Notes: generated from the sequence alone by a model not told the origin. Positions 1-8,901 are shown, counted from the first letter of the stretch. The stretch: DNA of 64,000 nucleotides from Methylocystis sp. MJC1 (GCF_026427715.1 NZ_CP107558.1:2331001-2395000), one strand, 5' to 3'. Numbers and translations are program-made.

Positions 1-187
1 GGAAAACCCGCTGTCGGGCTGCATCTGAAAAGAGCGGCCAGGCGCCGATGCGGGGGCTTAAGGAGCGCGTTGAAGCCTCTCGCCCCCGGCATGCAGATTC
101 GGGGCGCCCTCGCCTGGGTCGAGATGCCGCATAATCTTTCAGAAATGCAGGGGCCTGAGTGATTTGACAAGAGCGCGGCTATAGCCG

Positions 188-1345
188 ATGGGTTTCCCGG
201 CGGCAAAAAAACAAGAACGAAATGGCGCGTCGCGCGCCCCCGGGGAAGAAAAATTGAACGACACGATCGCTACTTTAGACGGTAGCCTGGAAACAGGCGG
301 GCCGGACGGGCGGGCTCTTGCCCAGCGCATGGCGGCGCTCAAAAACGAGGCGCGCGAAAAGGGCTACTTCAACGTCCCGCTCTGGGAGCAGGCGCTTCGC
401 TGCGTCGAGCTTGTCGGCGTGCCGACGCTGGCCTTCGCTTTGCTCGCGAAAGGCGGCCTTGCGGCGGCGGCCGGCGCCCTGCTGCTCGGGGTCCATTATC
501 CGCGCACGGCCTACCTCGGCCATGACGTCGCCCATAACCAATGGGGACCGCGCGAAGAGCCGAAAGCCCGCGTCATGCTCTCGGCGGCGGCGCTGTTCCA
601 AGGCTTCGGCGCCTCCTGGTGGGTGGAAAAGCACGAGCTGCATCACTCCTTCCCCAACGGCTGCAAGATGAACGCCGATGGCGTGCTGACGCCGATCGAC
701 GGCGACATCGATTCGGCGCCCTGGATCGTCTGGGACAAGCTCCTCGTCGAGCACAACGACACGGCTCAGATGTCCGGCTTTTCGAGGTTTCTCGCCCCCT
801 TCCTGCGGCGGTTCCAGGTCGCCCTCTTCTTCCCGCTGCTCATGCTCGCCCGCTTCAACTGGAGCTGGCAGAGCATCGCGACGGCGGCGCGCAAAGAGAA
901 GACGCTCGAGACGGCGCTTTGCGTGGCGCATTGGGTTCTGGGCCTCACGCTCGCGGGCTTTCTGACGCCGGGCCCCGCCTGGACAGGTTGGGCCTGGTTC
1001 GTCAGCGCGCAGCTTCTCGGCGGCTTCATCCTCGCCTTCGTCTTCGTCCTCAATCACACGGGGATGGAAGTCTATGACGCGTCGAAGGCGAAGGGCTTCT
1101 ACGACCGTCAGGCGCGCTCGACCCGCAATACGCCGAGCTCGACCTTCCTGGACTGGCTCACCGGCGGCCTCAACAGCCAGATCGAGCACCATATGTTCCC
1201 GACCATGGCGCGGCGCAATTTGAGCAAGATGCGCGATGCGACCCGCAAGGCCATGCAGGAATGCGGCTATGTCTATGACGAACTCAACAACCGCGAGGCC
1301 ATGCACGCGGTTCTGACGACCTTGGACGAAGCCGCTCGAGCTTAA
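188..1345 (+). CDS. Membrane fatty-acid desaturase
   Basis: Membrane-bound di-iron desaturase that introduces a double bond into lipid acyl chains. All three histidine boxes of the family are visible: HDVAH near residue 112, HELHH near 149 and QIEHH near 331. The QxxHH form of the last box is the one seen in the front-end/acyl-lipid group. Hydrophobic segments lie around residues 75-105 and 235-285. The ATG at 188 gives 385 aa. A TTG at 254 follows a purine-rich GGGGAAG and would give 363 aa, so the start is open. The gene stands alone and is followed by a stem-loop at 1354-1381. Substrate and regiospecificity cannot be read from the sequence. Confidence 0.88.
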   Translation: MGFPAAKKQERNGASRAPGEEKLNDTIATLDGSLETGGPDGRALAQRMAALKNEAREKGYFNVPLWEQALRCVELVGVPTLAFALLAKGGLAAAAGALLLGVHYPRTAYLGHDVAHNQWGPREEPKARVMLSAAALFQGFGASWWVEKHELHHSFPNGCKMNADGVLTPIDGDIDSAPWIVWDKLLVEHNDTAQMSGFSRFLAPFLRRFQVALFFPLLMLARFNWSWQSIATAARKEKTLETALCVAHWVLGLTLAGFLTPGPAWTGWAWFVSAQLLGGFILAFVFVLNHTGMEVYDASKAKGFYDRQARSTRNTPSSTFLDWLTGGLNSQIEHHMFPTMARRNLSKMRDATRKAMQECGYVYDELNNREAMHAVLTTLDEAARA

Positions 1346-1353
1346 AACAATCC

Positions 1354-1381
1354 GGGAGGCTGATCCCGCTTTCAGCCTCCC
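1354..1381 (+). terminator. Stem-loop after the desaturase gene
   Basis: A perfect 10-bp inverted repeat (GGGAGGCTGA / TCAGCCTCCC) with an 8-nt loop begins 8 bases after the stop codon. No T-run follows, so it may be a weak terminator or a 3'-end stabiliser. Confidence 0.5.
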
Positions 1382-1418
1382 TATACCGCCGGGCTTAAGG
1401 CCCGCAGTGGCTTAAATG

Positions 1419-1496
1419 CTAGATTGGAAGAAGGGCGGCCATAGCGCCAATCGTAATAAAGCCCGCCAAGGCGACCATTATTGTGATTCTATCCAT
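1419..1496 (-). CDS. Putative 25-aa single-span membrane peptide
   Basis: A short ORF beginning MDRITIMVALAGF and ending MAALLPI, almost entirely one hydrophobic helix. A strong GGGGAGGG Shine-Dalgarno sits about 4 nt before the ATG at 1496, which is the main reason to believe it. A longer reading from 1613 in the same frame exists but lacks such a site. No family is recognised. It lies alone between the desaturase and the J-domain gene. A chance ORF cannot be excluded. Confidence 0.4.
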   Translation of the reverse strand: MDRITIMVALAGFITIGAMAALLPI

Positions 1497-1765
1497 CGGA
1501 CCCTCCCCTGCTCGGGCCCAATTGGGCGTGAGCAGATCGTTAACGCGGGAGTTTCCTTTTGGTTGCATTTTGTAACGCAGCAAAATGCGCCTGAATTCTT
1601 CGCAAATGCACAATCGAGCTAACGCAGCCGGCGTCGAGCCGAAAAAATACTGTTCAAATATTATCAGACTGTGTTTTACAGTCGCCGCCGCGAGAGAAGT
1701 CTCCCTTCCGCCTTGATCCTGCCCGCCAACTTAGCAAAAGATAGCTGCACTCACCCAATCTGGTC

Positions 1766-2374
1766 ATGGCGATGGCGACGCACTACGAAGTTCTTGGCGT
1801 CAAAGAGGACGCGACGAGGCGCGAGATCAACGCGGCCTACCGCCGCCTCGTCAAACAGCATCATCCGGACAAAGGCGGCGACCCCGCTAAGTTTCAACGC
1901 GTCACGCAAGCCTATAATGCGCTCAAAAGCCTGCCCGAGCGGGAGGCTTATGACTTCGAGCACAAATTCGGCAGCTTCCTCGACGAGACCGCCAACAAGC
2001 GCACGCTTCTGCAGCGCCTGAACGCGTTTCTACGCGAGCGCGCCTTCGCCGCGCTGAGCGCGCTCTCCTTTCTTCTCGGCGTGCTGCTGATCGACGCCGG
2101 CGACGGCGTCATCGAGCGTTACAATCCCGTCCTGTTGGCGGCGGGCTGCGTGTCTATCATGCTGTGCGTCGGCTTTTTCGCCAATCGCGGACAGGGCTAT
2201 GACGGCCTCGGCGCGGCCCTGCTGCGCGCCGTCTTCTCGATTCTGTTTTTTCTCTTCGACGTGATGATGCGCCTCTATGTCATTCTGGCGCTGATGTTCT
2301 CAGTCGTCGTTCTCGTCGCGCTTCTCAATTGGCTCAAGAGAAACCATCTGCATCTGCTGCCCTTTCATTTCTGA
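1766..2374 (+). CDS. J-domain (DnaJ-like) membrane protein
   Basis: The N-terminal ~65 residues form a J domain with the HPD tripeptide near residues 32-34 and the expected helix II and III pattern (REINAAYRRLVKQ, FQRVTQAYNAL). J domains stimulate the ATPase of DnaK-type chaperones. There is no Gly/Phe-rich or zinc-finger region, so this is a type III co-chaperone and not DnaJ itself. Residues about 95-190 hold three or four hydrophobic segments, suggesting a membrane anchor with a cytoplasmic J domain. Two in-frame ATGs (1766, 1772) are possible starts. The 3' end overlaps the convergent DUF72 gene by 10 bases. Confidence 0.82.
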   Translation: MAMATHYEVLGVKEDATRREINAAYRRLVKQHHPDKGGDPAKFQRVTQAYNALKSLPEREAYDFEHKFGSFLDETANKRTLLQRLNAFLRERAFAALSALSFLLGVLLIDAGDGVIERYNPVLLAAGCVSIMLCVGFFANRGQGYDGLGAALLRAVFSILFFLFDVMMRLYVILALMFSVVVLVALLNWLKRNHLHLLPFHF

Positions 2375-3165
2375 AGGCGTTCGATCAGCGCCATGGCGGC
2401 CGCGGGATTTTTCTCCTTCGCGCCGCGGATGACATAGAGAAAGACGTCGCGCCCGCTGCGTTTGGGCGTATTGGCGCAGATGCGCGGAAGATCATTGGGC
2501 ATCCCGCCTTCCGCCCATTTCCTCGCGCGGGCGGCCCATAGATCGAGCCGCTCGCTTTCGTAGCCTTGCTTGCGCGATGCGCGCGTCCCCATGATGCGTG
2601 CATAGACAAAGGGCGCGGTGAGATCGGCGATCAGCGGAAAATCAGAATCGCCTTCGATGACGATCGCCGCGTGATGTGCGCGCGCCAGAGCGACAAATTC
2701 GCTCGTCACGAAGCTTTCGTCGCGCGCCTCGATGGCGTGACGAAGCGCGACGCCTTCGCTCTCGCGCGGCAAAGCCGAAAGAAAAGCCTCGCAAAAGTCT
2801 GAATCGAATTTGCGCGTCGGCGGGAATTGCCACAGCACAGGCCCAAGCTTTTCGCCGAGCGCCGCCACGCCGCTGTCGAAGAAATGCGTGATCGACTCTT
2901 TCACGTCATGCGGCGTTCGGCGGCTCATGGCATAGCGCGGCGCCTTCACGCTGAAGACGAAACCCTCGGGCGTCTGGTCGCGCCAGCTGAGATAGGTCTC
3001 ACGCGTTTGCGTGCGATAAAAGGTCGCGTTGATTTCGATCGAGGTGACATGGCGGCTTGCATATTCCAGCTCATGCGTCGTGGGCAGCCCAGGCGGGTAG
3101 AAAACCTCGCGCCAGGGCGCGAAGCTCCAGCCGCCGACGCCGACATAAATGCGGCCCGTCGTCAT
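2365..3165 (-). CDS. DUF72 (YecE-like) protein
   Basis: DUF72 family TIM-barrel protein of unknown biochemical role. Recognisable features are the N-terminal IYVGVGGWSFAPWR and the EINATFYRTQ and FVFSVKAPRY blocks typical of the family. The start at 3165 is chosen because AAAGGAG lies 7 nt upstream and it puts the family N-terminus at residue 4; an upstream in-frame start at 3252 adds a low-complexity leader. The length of 266 aa is normal. It stands alone, convergent with the J-domain gene. Confidence 0.85.
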   Translation of the reverse strand: MTTGRIYVGVGGWSFAPWREVFYPPGLPTTHELEYASRHVTSIEINATFYRTQTRETYLSWRDQTPEGFVFSVKAPRYAMSRRTPHDVKESITHFFDSGVAALGEKLGPVLWQFPPTRKFDSDFCEAFLSALPRESEGVALRHAIEARDESFVTSEFVALARAHHAAIVIEGDSDFPLIADLTAPFVYARIMGTRASRKQGYESERLDLWAARARKWAEGGMPNDLPRICANTPKRSGRDVFLYVIRGAKEKNPAAAMALIERLQK

Positions 3166-3424
3166 CCGCGCTCCTTTGCCCGCGACTGGAGCTAGCGCGC
3201 GCGCCGCGGCAAGCGAGGGTGAATTGTGGCTGGGCAATTGTCTTGTGATCATCGCTCACCGAAAAAGTGATCGAGAAGAAAGGAGGGATTATGGCTGCAC
3301 GGGGGGAAGACGGCGCCGCGATGTTTTTATCCTCGCGTGAGGGACCGCGATGTGCGCACGCGCACGGAGCGTCCCCGCAAGCGTGTTATTGTCGCGCCAG
3401 CTTGAACCAAGAGAGATTCGGCTC

Positions 3425-3829
3425 GTGCCAGACTTTTTCTCGGGTCTTTTGGCCTTCGCCGTCTATTTCGCAGGCGCGACAGGCTTCTGCGCGCTTTTCT
3501 GCCTCATCTACACGCGAATGACGCGGCACGACGAATTTGCGCTCATTATCGAGGCGCAAAACGCCTCCGCGGCGATCGCCTTCGGCGGCAGCCTCCTGGG
3601 CTTCGCCATCTCGCTGGCCGCCGCCATCCACCACACGGGCTCCATAGCCGAGTTCGCCATGTGGGGCGCCGTTGCGCTCGTCACGCAGATAATCGCCTAT
3701 GGCCTTGCGCGGCTCGCGCATCCGGGGCTGTCGCAGGCCATCCAGGAGAATGCACTTTCCGCAGCCATTTGGGTCGCGGCCGTCTCCATCTCGGCCGGCC
3801 TGCTCAGCGCCGCCTGCATGAGCCCGTAG
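3425..3829 (+). CDS. DUF350 membrane protein, YjfL-like
   Basis: Small polytopic membrane protein with four hydrophobic segments, matching DUF350. From the GTG at 3425 it is 134 aa, close to E. coli YjfL (about 132 aa as I recall); a longer reading from ATG 3350 adds an Arg-rich leader that does not look like family sequence. A purine stretch AGAGAG lies about 10 nt before the GTG. It is followed after 4 bases by a YjfM-like gene and then a YjfC-like ligase, the same order as E. coli yjfL-yjfM-yjfC. Function is unknown. Confidence 0.78.
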   Translation: MPDFFSGLLAFAVYFAGATGFCALFCLIYTRMTRHDEFALIIEAQNASAAIAFGGSLLGFAISLAAAIHHTGSIAEFAMWGAVALVTQIIAYGLARLAHPGLSQAIQENALSAAIWVAAVSISAGLLSAACMSP

Positions 3830-3833
3830 CGCC

Positions 3834-4196
3834 ATGACGCAAGAAGCGCCCAAGGAATTCGGCAGGCGCGCGCCGCCAGTCGTTCTGCATAGGCCCAAAT
3901 TGCCGAAGGAACCGCCGAACCAGATCCTCCCCCAACAGAAGCGTTCGCTTGCCGTGTCCCTTGCGGTGGTGGGCGCAGTCTCCCTTGGCGGCTACGGGCT
4001 CTATGAATGGAGCGAAGGCCCCCATTGCGAACCTGACCCGAATAATCCCGACCAGCAGATCTGCAGACATAGCAGCGGCTCGACCTCCCACAGCTCCAGG
4101 GGCTGGCACTGGTTGTCGGGCTCCAGCGCCTCCACCCATGGCGTCTCCTTCGGCGGCTTCGGACACTCTGGCGGCTTCTTCGGAGGCGGCGGCTGA
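3834..4196 (+). CDS. DUF1190-like protein (YjfM/YgiB-like)
   Basis: 120-aa protein with one hydrophobic segment near residues 38-55, a Cys pair (HCEPDPNNP...QQICRH) and a Ser/Gly-rich tail ending GGFFGGGG. That organisation and its position between a DUF350 gene and a glutathionylspermidine synthase-like gene match YjfM/YgiB. Function is unknown; it is probably anchored at the inner membrane with the Gly-rich tail outside. Its stop overlaps the next start by one base (TGATG), indicating translational coupling. Confidence 0.7.
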   Translation: MTQEAPKEFGRRAPPVVLHRPKLPKEPPNQILPQQKRSLAVSLAVVGAVSLGGYGLYEWSEGPHCEPDPNNPDQQICRHSSGSTSHSSRGWHWLSGSSASTHGVSFGGFGHSGGFFGGGG

Positions 4197-5353
4197 TGAA
4201 ACGGGAAATCTCACAGCCGCGCCGCGGCGTCGAAGCGCATTTCAAAAACATCGGCTTCGCCTACGCCCATATGGACGGCGAGCCCTATTGGGACGAGAGC
4301 GCGCGCTATATCTTCACCATGCGCGAGATCGAAGAGGATATCGAAGCCGCGACGCGCGAGCTCGACGCGCTTTGCCTGGAGCTCGTCGGCCGCATCGCGG
4401 AAAGCGAAGAGCTGATGGGCCGCCTGCATGTGGCGGCGCATGCGCGCGAGCTCATCGCGGAGAGCTGGAAGCGGCGCGATCCATCGCTCTATGGCCGCTT
4501 CGACCTTGCTTACGACGGCAAGGGCCCGGCGAAGCTCCTCGAATATAACGCCGACACGCCGACCAGCCTGTTCGAAACCGGCGTTGTGCAATGGCATTGG
4601 CTGGAGCAGCTCATAGTGAGCGGCGAGCTGCCGCAGCGCGCCGACCAGTTCAACGCGCTGCACGACAGACTGATCGCACGTTGGGGAGAAATCGCGCCCC
4701 AGAGTTTCGTGCATTTCGGCGCCATGAGCGACAGCGTCGAGGATTTCGGCACGGCGGGCTATCTTGCGGATTGCGCGGTGCAGGCGGGCTGCGGCGCCGC
4801 GCTGCTCGACATGCAGGACATCGGCCTGAACGGCGCGCAGTTCTGCGATCGAGACGGGCGCAGGATCGAGACGCTCTTCAAGCTCTACCCATGGGAGTGG
4901 ATGTTCTCGGATCAATTCTCTCATGCGCCGGCCATGTGCGCTACGCGCTTTGTCGAGCCGCCATGGAAGGCGCTGCTCTCCAACAAGGGCGCGCTCGCGC
5001 TGCTATGGGAGATGGCGCCAGGGCATCCGAATTTACTCGAATGCTATTTCGCCGACGATCCGCGCGCCGCCGCGCTCGGCGAGAGCTACGCCAAGAAGCC
5101 GATCTATTCGCGCGAGGGCGCCAATGTGCTGCTGGTGAAGGACGGCGTCGCCGTCGTCAGCGCGCCCGGCGATTACGGCGCCGAGGGCCATGTGCTGCAA
5201 GTGCTGCATATGCTGCCCTGTTTTGATGGGCGCTACCCGGTCGTCGGCTCCTGGGTGGTCGGCGGCGAACCGGCCGGCATGGGGCTGCGCGAGGACGCGA
5301 CGCCCCTCACCTCAAACCGCTCGCGCTTCATCCCGCACGTGATCGTCGGCTAG
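4196..5353 (+). CDS. Glutathionylspermidine synthase-like ATP-grasp ligase (YjfC/YgiC)
   Basis: ATP-grasp amide ligase related to the synthetase half of glutathionylspermidine synthase. Visible family blocks are YGRFDLAYDG, LLEYNADTPTSL, FKLYPWEWMF and the C-terminal PVVGSWVVGGEPAGMGLRED. The length of 385 aa equals that of E. coli YgiC/YjfC, which lack the amidase domain. The natural substrates are not established, so glutathionylspermidine formation should not be assumed. It is the last gene of the DUF350-DUF1190-ligase trio. Confidence 0.85.
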   Translation: MKREISQPRRGVEAHFKNIGFAYAHMDGEPYWDESARYIFTMREIEEDIEAATRELDALCLELVGRIAESEELMGRLHVAAHARELIAESWKRRDPSLYGRFDLAYDGKGPAKLLEYNADTPTSLFETGVVQWHWLEQLIVSGELPQRADQFNALHDRLIARWGEIAPQSFVHFGAMSDSVEDFGTAGYLADCAVQAGCGAALLDMQDIGLNGAQFCDRDGRRIETLFKLYPWEWMFSDQFSHAPAMCATRFVEPPWKALLSNKGALALLWEMAPGHPNLLECYFADDPRAAALGESYAKKPIYSREGANVLLVKDGVAVVSAPGDYGAEGHVLQVLHMLPCFDGRYPVVGSWVVGGEPAGMGLREDATPLTSNRSRFIPHVIVG

Positions 5354-5431
5354 CGACTGCGCCTCGACGCGCGACCGCCGCCCGCTGGCCACTAAATAAT
5401 ATCCCAGGCTGGGGGCGAGACGGAGGCGATC

Positions 5432-5890
5432 ATGCGGCTGACCTCGACGGCGTTGCAAGACGGCGGCGCTATTCCGCGCGAGTTCACCTGCGATAGCGAC
5501 GACCGCTCGCCGCCCCTGGCTTGGTCGGGTGCGCCCGGCGAGACTCAGAGCTTCGTTCTGATCGTCGACGATCTCGATGCGCCGGGCGGCGTCTTCGCGC
5601 ATTGGGCCTGCTACGACATTCCCAAGGATGTCGCCGCGCTCGAGGAAGACTCCGGGCGGCCGGCGACCTCGGATATTTTCCGTCACGGCCAGAATGATTT
5701 TCGGGAGCTCGGCTACAATGGCCCCTGTCCGCCGCATAGCCATGGGCTGCATCGCTACCGTTTCCGTCTGTTTGCGCTGGACTGCCCAAAGCTGCCGCTC
5801 GGCGCGCGCCCGAGCTGTAAGCAAGTCGAGAAGGCCACGCATGGGCATGTTCTCGCGGAAGCGCGACTGATGGCGCGTTATGGCCGCTGA
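5432..5890 (+). CDS. YbhB/YbcL family (PEBP-like) protein
   Basis: Phosphatidylethanolamine-binding protein homologue of the bacterial YbhB/YbcL type. Family blocks are ALQDGGAIPREFTCD, SPPLAWSGAP, LIVDDLDAPGGVFAHW, and the NGPCPPHSHGLHRYRF segment forming the anion-binding pocket. There is no signal peptide, so it is cytoplasmic. The length of 152 aa is typical. The ligand in bacteria is uncertain. Confidence 0.88.
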   Translation: MRLTSTALQDGGAIPREFTCDSDDRSPPLAWSGAPGETQSFVLIVDDLDAPGGVFAHWACYDIPKDVAALEEDSGRPATSDIFRHGQNDFRELGYNGPCPPHSHGLHRYRFRLFALDCPKLPLGARPSCKQVEKATHGHVLAEARLMARYGR

Positions 5891-6017
5891 GGCGCTCGCA
5901 ATCTGACCCTTTCGCGGCTCTCGAGCAGCTACAGGCTCCGTTGTCTTGCTTGCGCGCATAGTTCGGCTTCAAAAATACTGTAGAAGAAGGTCATTGCCCT
6001 TTGATAGCGAGGTTGTC

Positions 6018-6365
6018 ATGGCTGTTTTCAAGCTCCCCCTCTCTGGCGACGTGCCCGTCAATGTCGCCGCCTTTTGGAATCCCTTCGGGATTGTCGGCAG
6101 CAATTTCTCCTTCATGAATGTGGAGCTGGGCCAATCGAGCGCGCCGCAGGTCGAGCAACAGGTGCTGAAAAACGTGGGCAGCTATGGCAAGCAACTCGGG
6201 CGCGTAGGCGACGCGCTGCGCGTGCTTGTCGAAAAGCTCGATGAGAATGACTTGTCGAAGAAGGATAAGAAGGCCATCCGCGCCTTTCTCGCCATGCTCG
6301 ACGAAATCGACGACATCAAGCGCGCGCAAGGCCGCGCGCCGGCCCCGAATGGCGAGGCGCCATGA
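6018..6365 (+). CDS. Hypothetical protein, coupled to lipB
   Basis: 115-aa protein of no recognised family, beginning [12 protein letters not shown]. The C-terminal part is charged and helical ([26 protein letters not shown] in outline); the N-terminal part is more hydrophobic ([17 protein letters not shown]). The ATG at 6018 follows GAGG at 6009; an in-frame start at 5946 has no site. Its stop overlaps the lipB start in an ATGA, so the two are probably co-translated. Confidence 0.65.
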   Translation: MAVFKLPLSGDVPVNVAAFWNPFGIVGSNFSFMNVELGQSSAPQVEQQVLKNVGSYGKQLGRVGDALRVLVEKLDENDLSKKDKKAIRAFLAMLDEIDDIKRAQGRAPAPNGEAP

Positions 6366-7081
6366 CCGCCTCCTCCTGCCCTCCCCGCGGTACCATCACG
6401 CCCGCGCTCTCGCCCCGCGCTGAGGCGCCGCCGGTAGAATGGCGCATGAGCGAGGGGCTCGTCGGCTATGAAGAGGCGCTCGCCTTCATGGAGGCCCGCG
6501 TGGCCGCGATCGCGCGCGGCGCGGCGCCGGAATGCGTCTGGCTGCTCGAGCATCCGCCGATCTACACAGCCGGAACCTCGGCCAAGGACAGCGACCTCCT
6601 CGACGCGCGCTTCCCCGTCCACCGCACGGGGCGCGGCGGCCAATTCACCTATCACGGCCCCGGCCAGCGGATCGCCTATGTGATGCTCGACCTCACGCAA
6701 AGGCGCCGTGACATCCGCGCCTTTGTCTGTGCGCTTGAATCCTGGCTCATCGCCACGCTTGCCGAATTCGGCGTCGTTGGCGAACGTCGGGAGGCGCGCG
6801 TCGGCGTCTGGGTGCAGCGGCCCGACAAAGCGCCCGGCCCGAACGGCGAAATGGCGGAAGACAAGATCGCCGCCATCGGCGTGCGCCTGCGCCAATGGGT
6901 GAGCTTTCACGGAATTGCGCTCAATGTCGCCCCGGACCTCTCCCACTTTTCAGGCATTGCGCCTTGCGGGGTGCGGGAACGGCGCTTGGGCGTCACGAGC
7001 CTGAAAGACCTGGGGGCGCGCGCCACTATGGCCGACGTCGACGCGGCGCTGCGGCGCCATTTCGAGGCGATCTTCGGCTGA
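6362..7081 (+). CDS. lipB: Octanoyl-[ACP]:protein octanoyltransferase
   Basis: Transfers octanoate from acyl carrier protein to a lysine of lipoate-dependent enzymes, the first step of lipoate synthesis. Family motifs are present: [13 protein letters not shown], the [13 protein letters not shown] loop, and the catalytic Lys in [11 protein letters not shown] with the Cys in FSGIAPCGV. The length of 239 aa is normal. An upstream extension before RMSEGLVGY is poorly conserved, so the true start may be slightly downstream. It overlaps the preceding hypothetical gene by 4 nt. Confidence 0.95.
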   Translation: MTASSCPPRGTITPALSPRAEAPPVEWRMSEGLVGYEEALAFMEARVAAIARGAAPECVWLLEHPPIYTAGTSAKDSDLLDARFPVHRTGRGGQFTYHGPGQRIAYVMLDLTQRRRDIRAFVCALESWLIATLAEFGVVGERREARVGVWVQRPDKAPGPNGEMAEDKIAAIGVRLRQWVSFHGIALNVAPDLSHFSGIAPCGVRERRLGVTSLKDLGARATMADVDAALRRHFEAIFG

Positions 7082-7093
7082 CCCTGCTCTTAT

Positions 7094-7384
7094 CTAAACA
7101 GTCTCGCCCACTGTGAACCCGATGGCGTCGCCAAGCTCGGCCACGTCCGCCTCTGCCTCGCGCAAGCTCTCGACCCGCGCGAGAAGGGGTCCGCGCCGGG
7201 CCGCCGCGATCAACGCCGCGACTCTCTCATCCGGCCCCGCCGCGAAAGCCTCCACGGAACCATCCAGCCGATTGCGCGCCCAGCCGACCAGCCCAAGCGC
7301 GTTGGCCTGCCGAATAAGAAAGGCGCGGAAGCCGACGCCCTGCACGCGGCCGGTCACAAAGAAACGGACGACGCGACGGCTCAT
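7094..7384 (-). CDS. acyP: Acylphosphatase
   Basis: 96-aa acylphosphatase that hydrolyses carboxyl-phosphate bonds. The signature TGRVQGVGFRAF with catalytic Arg and the second block GWARNRLDGSVEAFAAG with catalytic Asn are intact. The start at 7384 overlaps the panC stop in ATGA, so it is the last gene of the 8696-7094 operon. The same frame stays open far upstream, but that part lies inside panC and is not coding in this frame. Confidence 0.92.
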   Translation of the reverse strand: MSRRVVRFFVTGRVQGVGFRAFLIRQANALGLVGWARNRLDGSVEAFAAGPDERVAALIAAARRGPLLARVESLREAEADVAELGDAIGFTVGETV

Positions 7385-8241
7385 GTGTTCGGAACCGCAA
7401 CATTGTCGATGAGGCGCGTCGCGCCGAGCCGCGCGGCGGCGAGGATGCGCATCGGCCCTTCGAGGCGGCGCGCGACGCGCGCGAGCGTATCGGCGTGGCG
7501 CGCCTCGACATAGTCGATATCGAAACCGGCGCCGACAATCGCCTCGTGCGCCTCGCCCATCACATGCCCGACCACCTCGCCCGCAGCGATGCGGCTCGCC
7601 GCCTCGGACAGCGCGCGATAGAGCCGCGGCGCGCGGGCGCGATCCTCCGCCGAGAGATAGATGTTGCGTGACGACATCGCGAGCCCGTCGAGGTCGCGCA
7701 GCGTCGGCCCCGCCAGGATGCGGGTTCCGATGTCGAGATCGCGCGCCAAATGTCGAATGACGAGAAGCTGCTGGTAATCCTTCTCGCCGAAAACGGCGAC
7801 ATCCGCCTGCGCCTGATTGAGCAGCTTGGCGACGACCGTCGCGACGCCCGCGAAATGGGTGGGGCGGAAGCGGTCTTCGAGGTCGGCCTTGGCCGGGCCT
7901 TCGAGCGTCACCGTCGTGCAAAAGCCTTCCGGATACATCTCCTCTACCGCCGGCGCGAAGACGAGATCGGCGGAGACCGTCGCAAGCTTCTCGCAATCGG
8001 CCGCCAGCGTGCGCGGATAGCGCGAGAAATCCTCGCTGGGACCGAATTGGGTGGGATTGACGAAGATCGTCGTGATGACGCGCTCGGCGTGGCGGCGCGC
8101 CTCCTCGACAAGCGAGAGATGGCCCGCATGCAGGGCGCCCATGGTCGGCACGAGGCCGATGCGCTCGCCCGACGCGCGGCGCGCGCGCACGAAGGCGCGC
8201 ATGTCCTCGACAGTATGGACGACAGGAACCTTGTAGCTCAT
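7381..8241 (-). CDS. panC: Pantothenate synthetase
   Basis: Condenses pantoate and beta-alanine using ATP in coenzyme A synthesis. Motifs: VPTMGALHAGHLSLV (HIGH-type nucleotide site), FVNPTQFGPSEDFSRYPR, FGEKDYQQLLVIR and LAMSSRNIYLS. The start MSYKVPVVHTVEDMR at 8241 gives the usual 286 aa and overlaps the upstream gene by 4 nt. Both junctions (8238-8241 and 7381-7384) are ATGA, pointing to a coupled three-gene operon. Confidence 0.96.
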   Translation of the reverse strand: MSYKVPVVHTVEDMRAFVRARRASGERIGLVPTMGALHAGHLSLVEEARRHAERVITTIFVNPTQFGPSEDFSRYPRTLAADCEKLATVSADLVFAPAVEEMYPEGFCTTVTLEGPAKADLEDRFRPTHFAGVATVVAKLLNQAQADVAVFGEKDYQQLLVIRHLARDLDIGTRILAGPTLRDLDGLAMSSRNIYLSAEDRARAPRLYRALSEAASRIAAGEVVGHVMGEAHEAIVGAGFDIDYVEARHADTLARVARRLEGPMRILAAARLGATRLIDNVAVPNT

Positions 8242-8696
8242 GCGCGCGGGCCTTTCTTCTGTTCCGCCAGCAGATAGGACAAATAGGCGATGTGGGCGGC
8301 GGGCAGCTCCAGTGCCTGAGCCGCCGCGATAATGTCGGCAAGATAGCCCGGCCAGGCCGCCGGATGGGCGGCGCCTTGCTGCGGCGCGGCGCCGATATAC
8401 ACCAGCGCCGGGGAGGCGCCGAAGGGCTCGCGCAGAACGGGGATGATTTTCTTGGCGTAGAGACCCTGCCCCACCTGCTCGTAGCGGTCCAGCGCCGCAA
8501 CGTCCGCGGGCGGGATGTCCCACAGCGCGCCATGCACGGTCGCGCGCGAATCGGGGACGACGCTGGCGAAGCCCGACGGCAGAATCACGAAGCGCCAGCG
8601 GGCGAGCCGCGCCCGCCCGAGAAGCCTCGAACGAGGACAACGCTGCGCCATGGCGGCCGCGTCCATATTGGAGCCATAGGCAAAATGCAGCGGCAC
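8238..8696 (-). CDS. Gamma-glutamylcyclotransferase-like (AIG2 fold) protein
   Basis: 152-aa protein with the N-terminal FAYGSNMD substrate loop of the gamma-glutamylcyclotransferase/AIG2 fold, followed by the GALWDIPPADVAALDRYEQVG block that contains the expected acidic residues. These enzymes release 5-oxoproline from gamma-glutamyl compounds, but the exact substrate here is not deducible. It is the first gene of the operon with panC and acyP, and has no known role in pantothenate synthesis. Confidence 0.8.
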   Translation of the reverse strand: MPLHFAYGSNMDAAAMAQRCPRSRLLGRARLARWRFVILPSGFASVVPDSRATVHGALWDIPPADVAALDRYEQVGQGLYAKKIIPVLREPFGASPALVYIGAAPQQGAAHPAAWPGYLADIIAAAQALELPAAHIAYLSYLLAEQKKGPRA

Positions 8697-8756
8697 AGTC
8701 GATCTCTTCCTTTGCCCTCTCGCGCAACGGCGCCGCCGTGCTATATCACGCGCCGG

Positions 8757-8846
8757 GGAAGGGTGGCCGAGTGGTTTAAGGCAGCGGTCTTGAAAACCGC
8801 CGTGGGGGCAACTCCACCGTGGGTTCGAATCCCACCTCTTCCGCCA
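8757..8846 (+). tRNA. tRNA-Ser (anticodon UGA)
   Basis: A 90-nt class II tRNA: acceptor stem GGAAGGG pairing with CTCTTCC (one G-U), anticodon loop CTTGAAA giving UGA, a long variable arm, the T loop TTCGAAT, and an encoded CCA end. It is the attachment site of the island that follows: its last 14 bases recur at 21122-21135. Confidence 0.96.
8833..8846 (+). repeat. attL: 14-bp direct repeat in the tRNA 3' end
   Basis: CACCTCTTCCGCCA, the last 14 bases of tRNA-Ser. It is identical to 21122-21135. Confidence 0.85.
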
Positions 8847-8901
8847 GCGCGCGAGAATAACCGCCTGAAATCACTGGGTAATTATCAAAGATTCTCGCCC
8901 C

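Noticed and set aside
275-1306. 343-codon open frame on the minus strand opposite the desaturase
   Set aside because: Arg/Glu-rich translation with no family features; the plus-strand reading has all three histidine boxes.
7094-8533. 479-codon open frame through panC and acyP
   Set aside because: Only its last 96 codons are real (acylphosphatase). The rest is an out-of-frame reading of panC, which has all its motifs in another frame.
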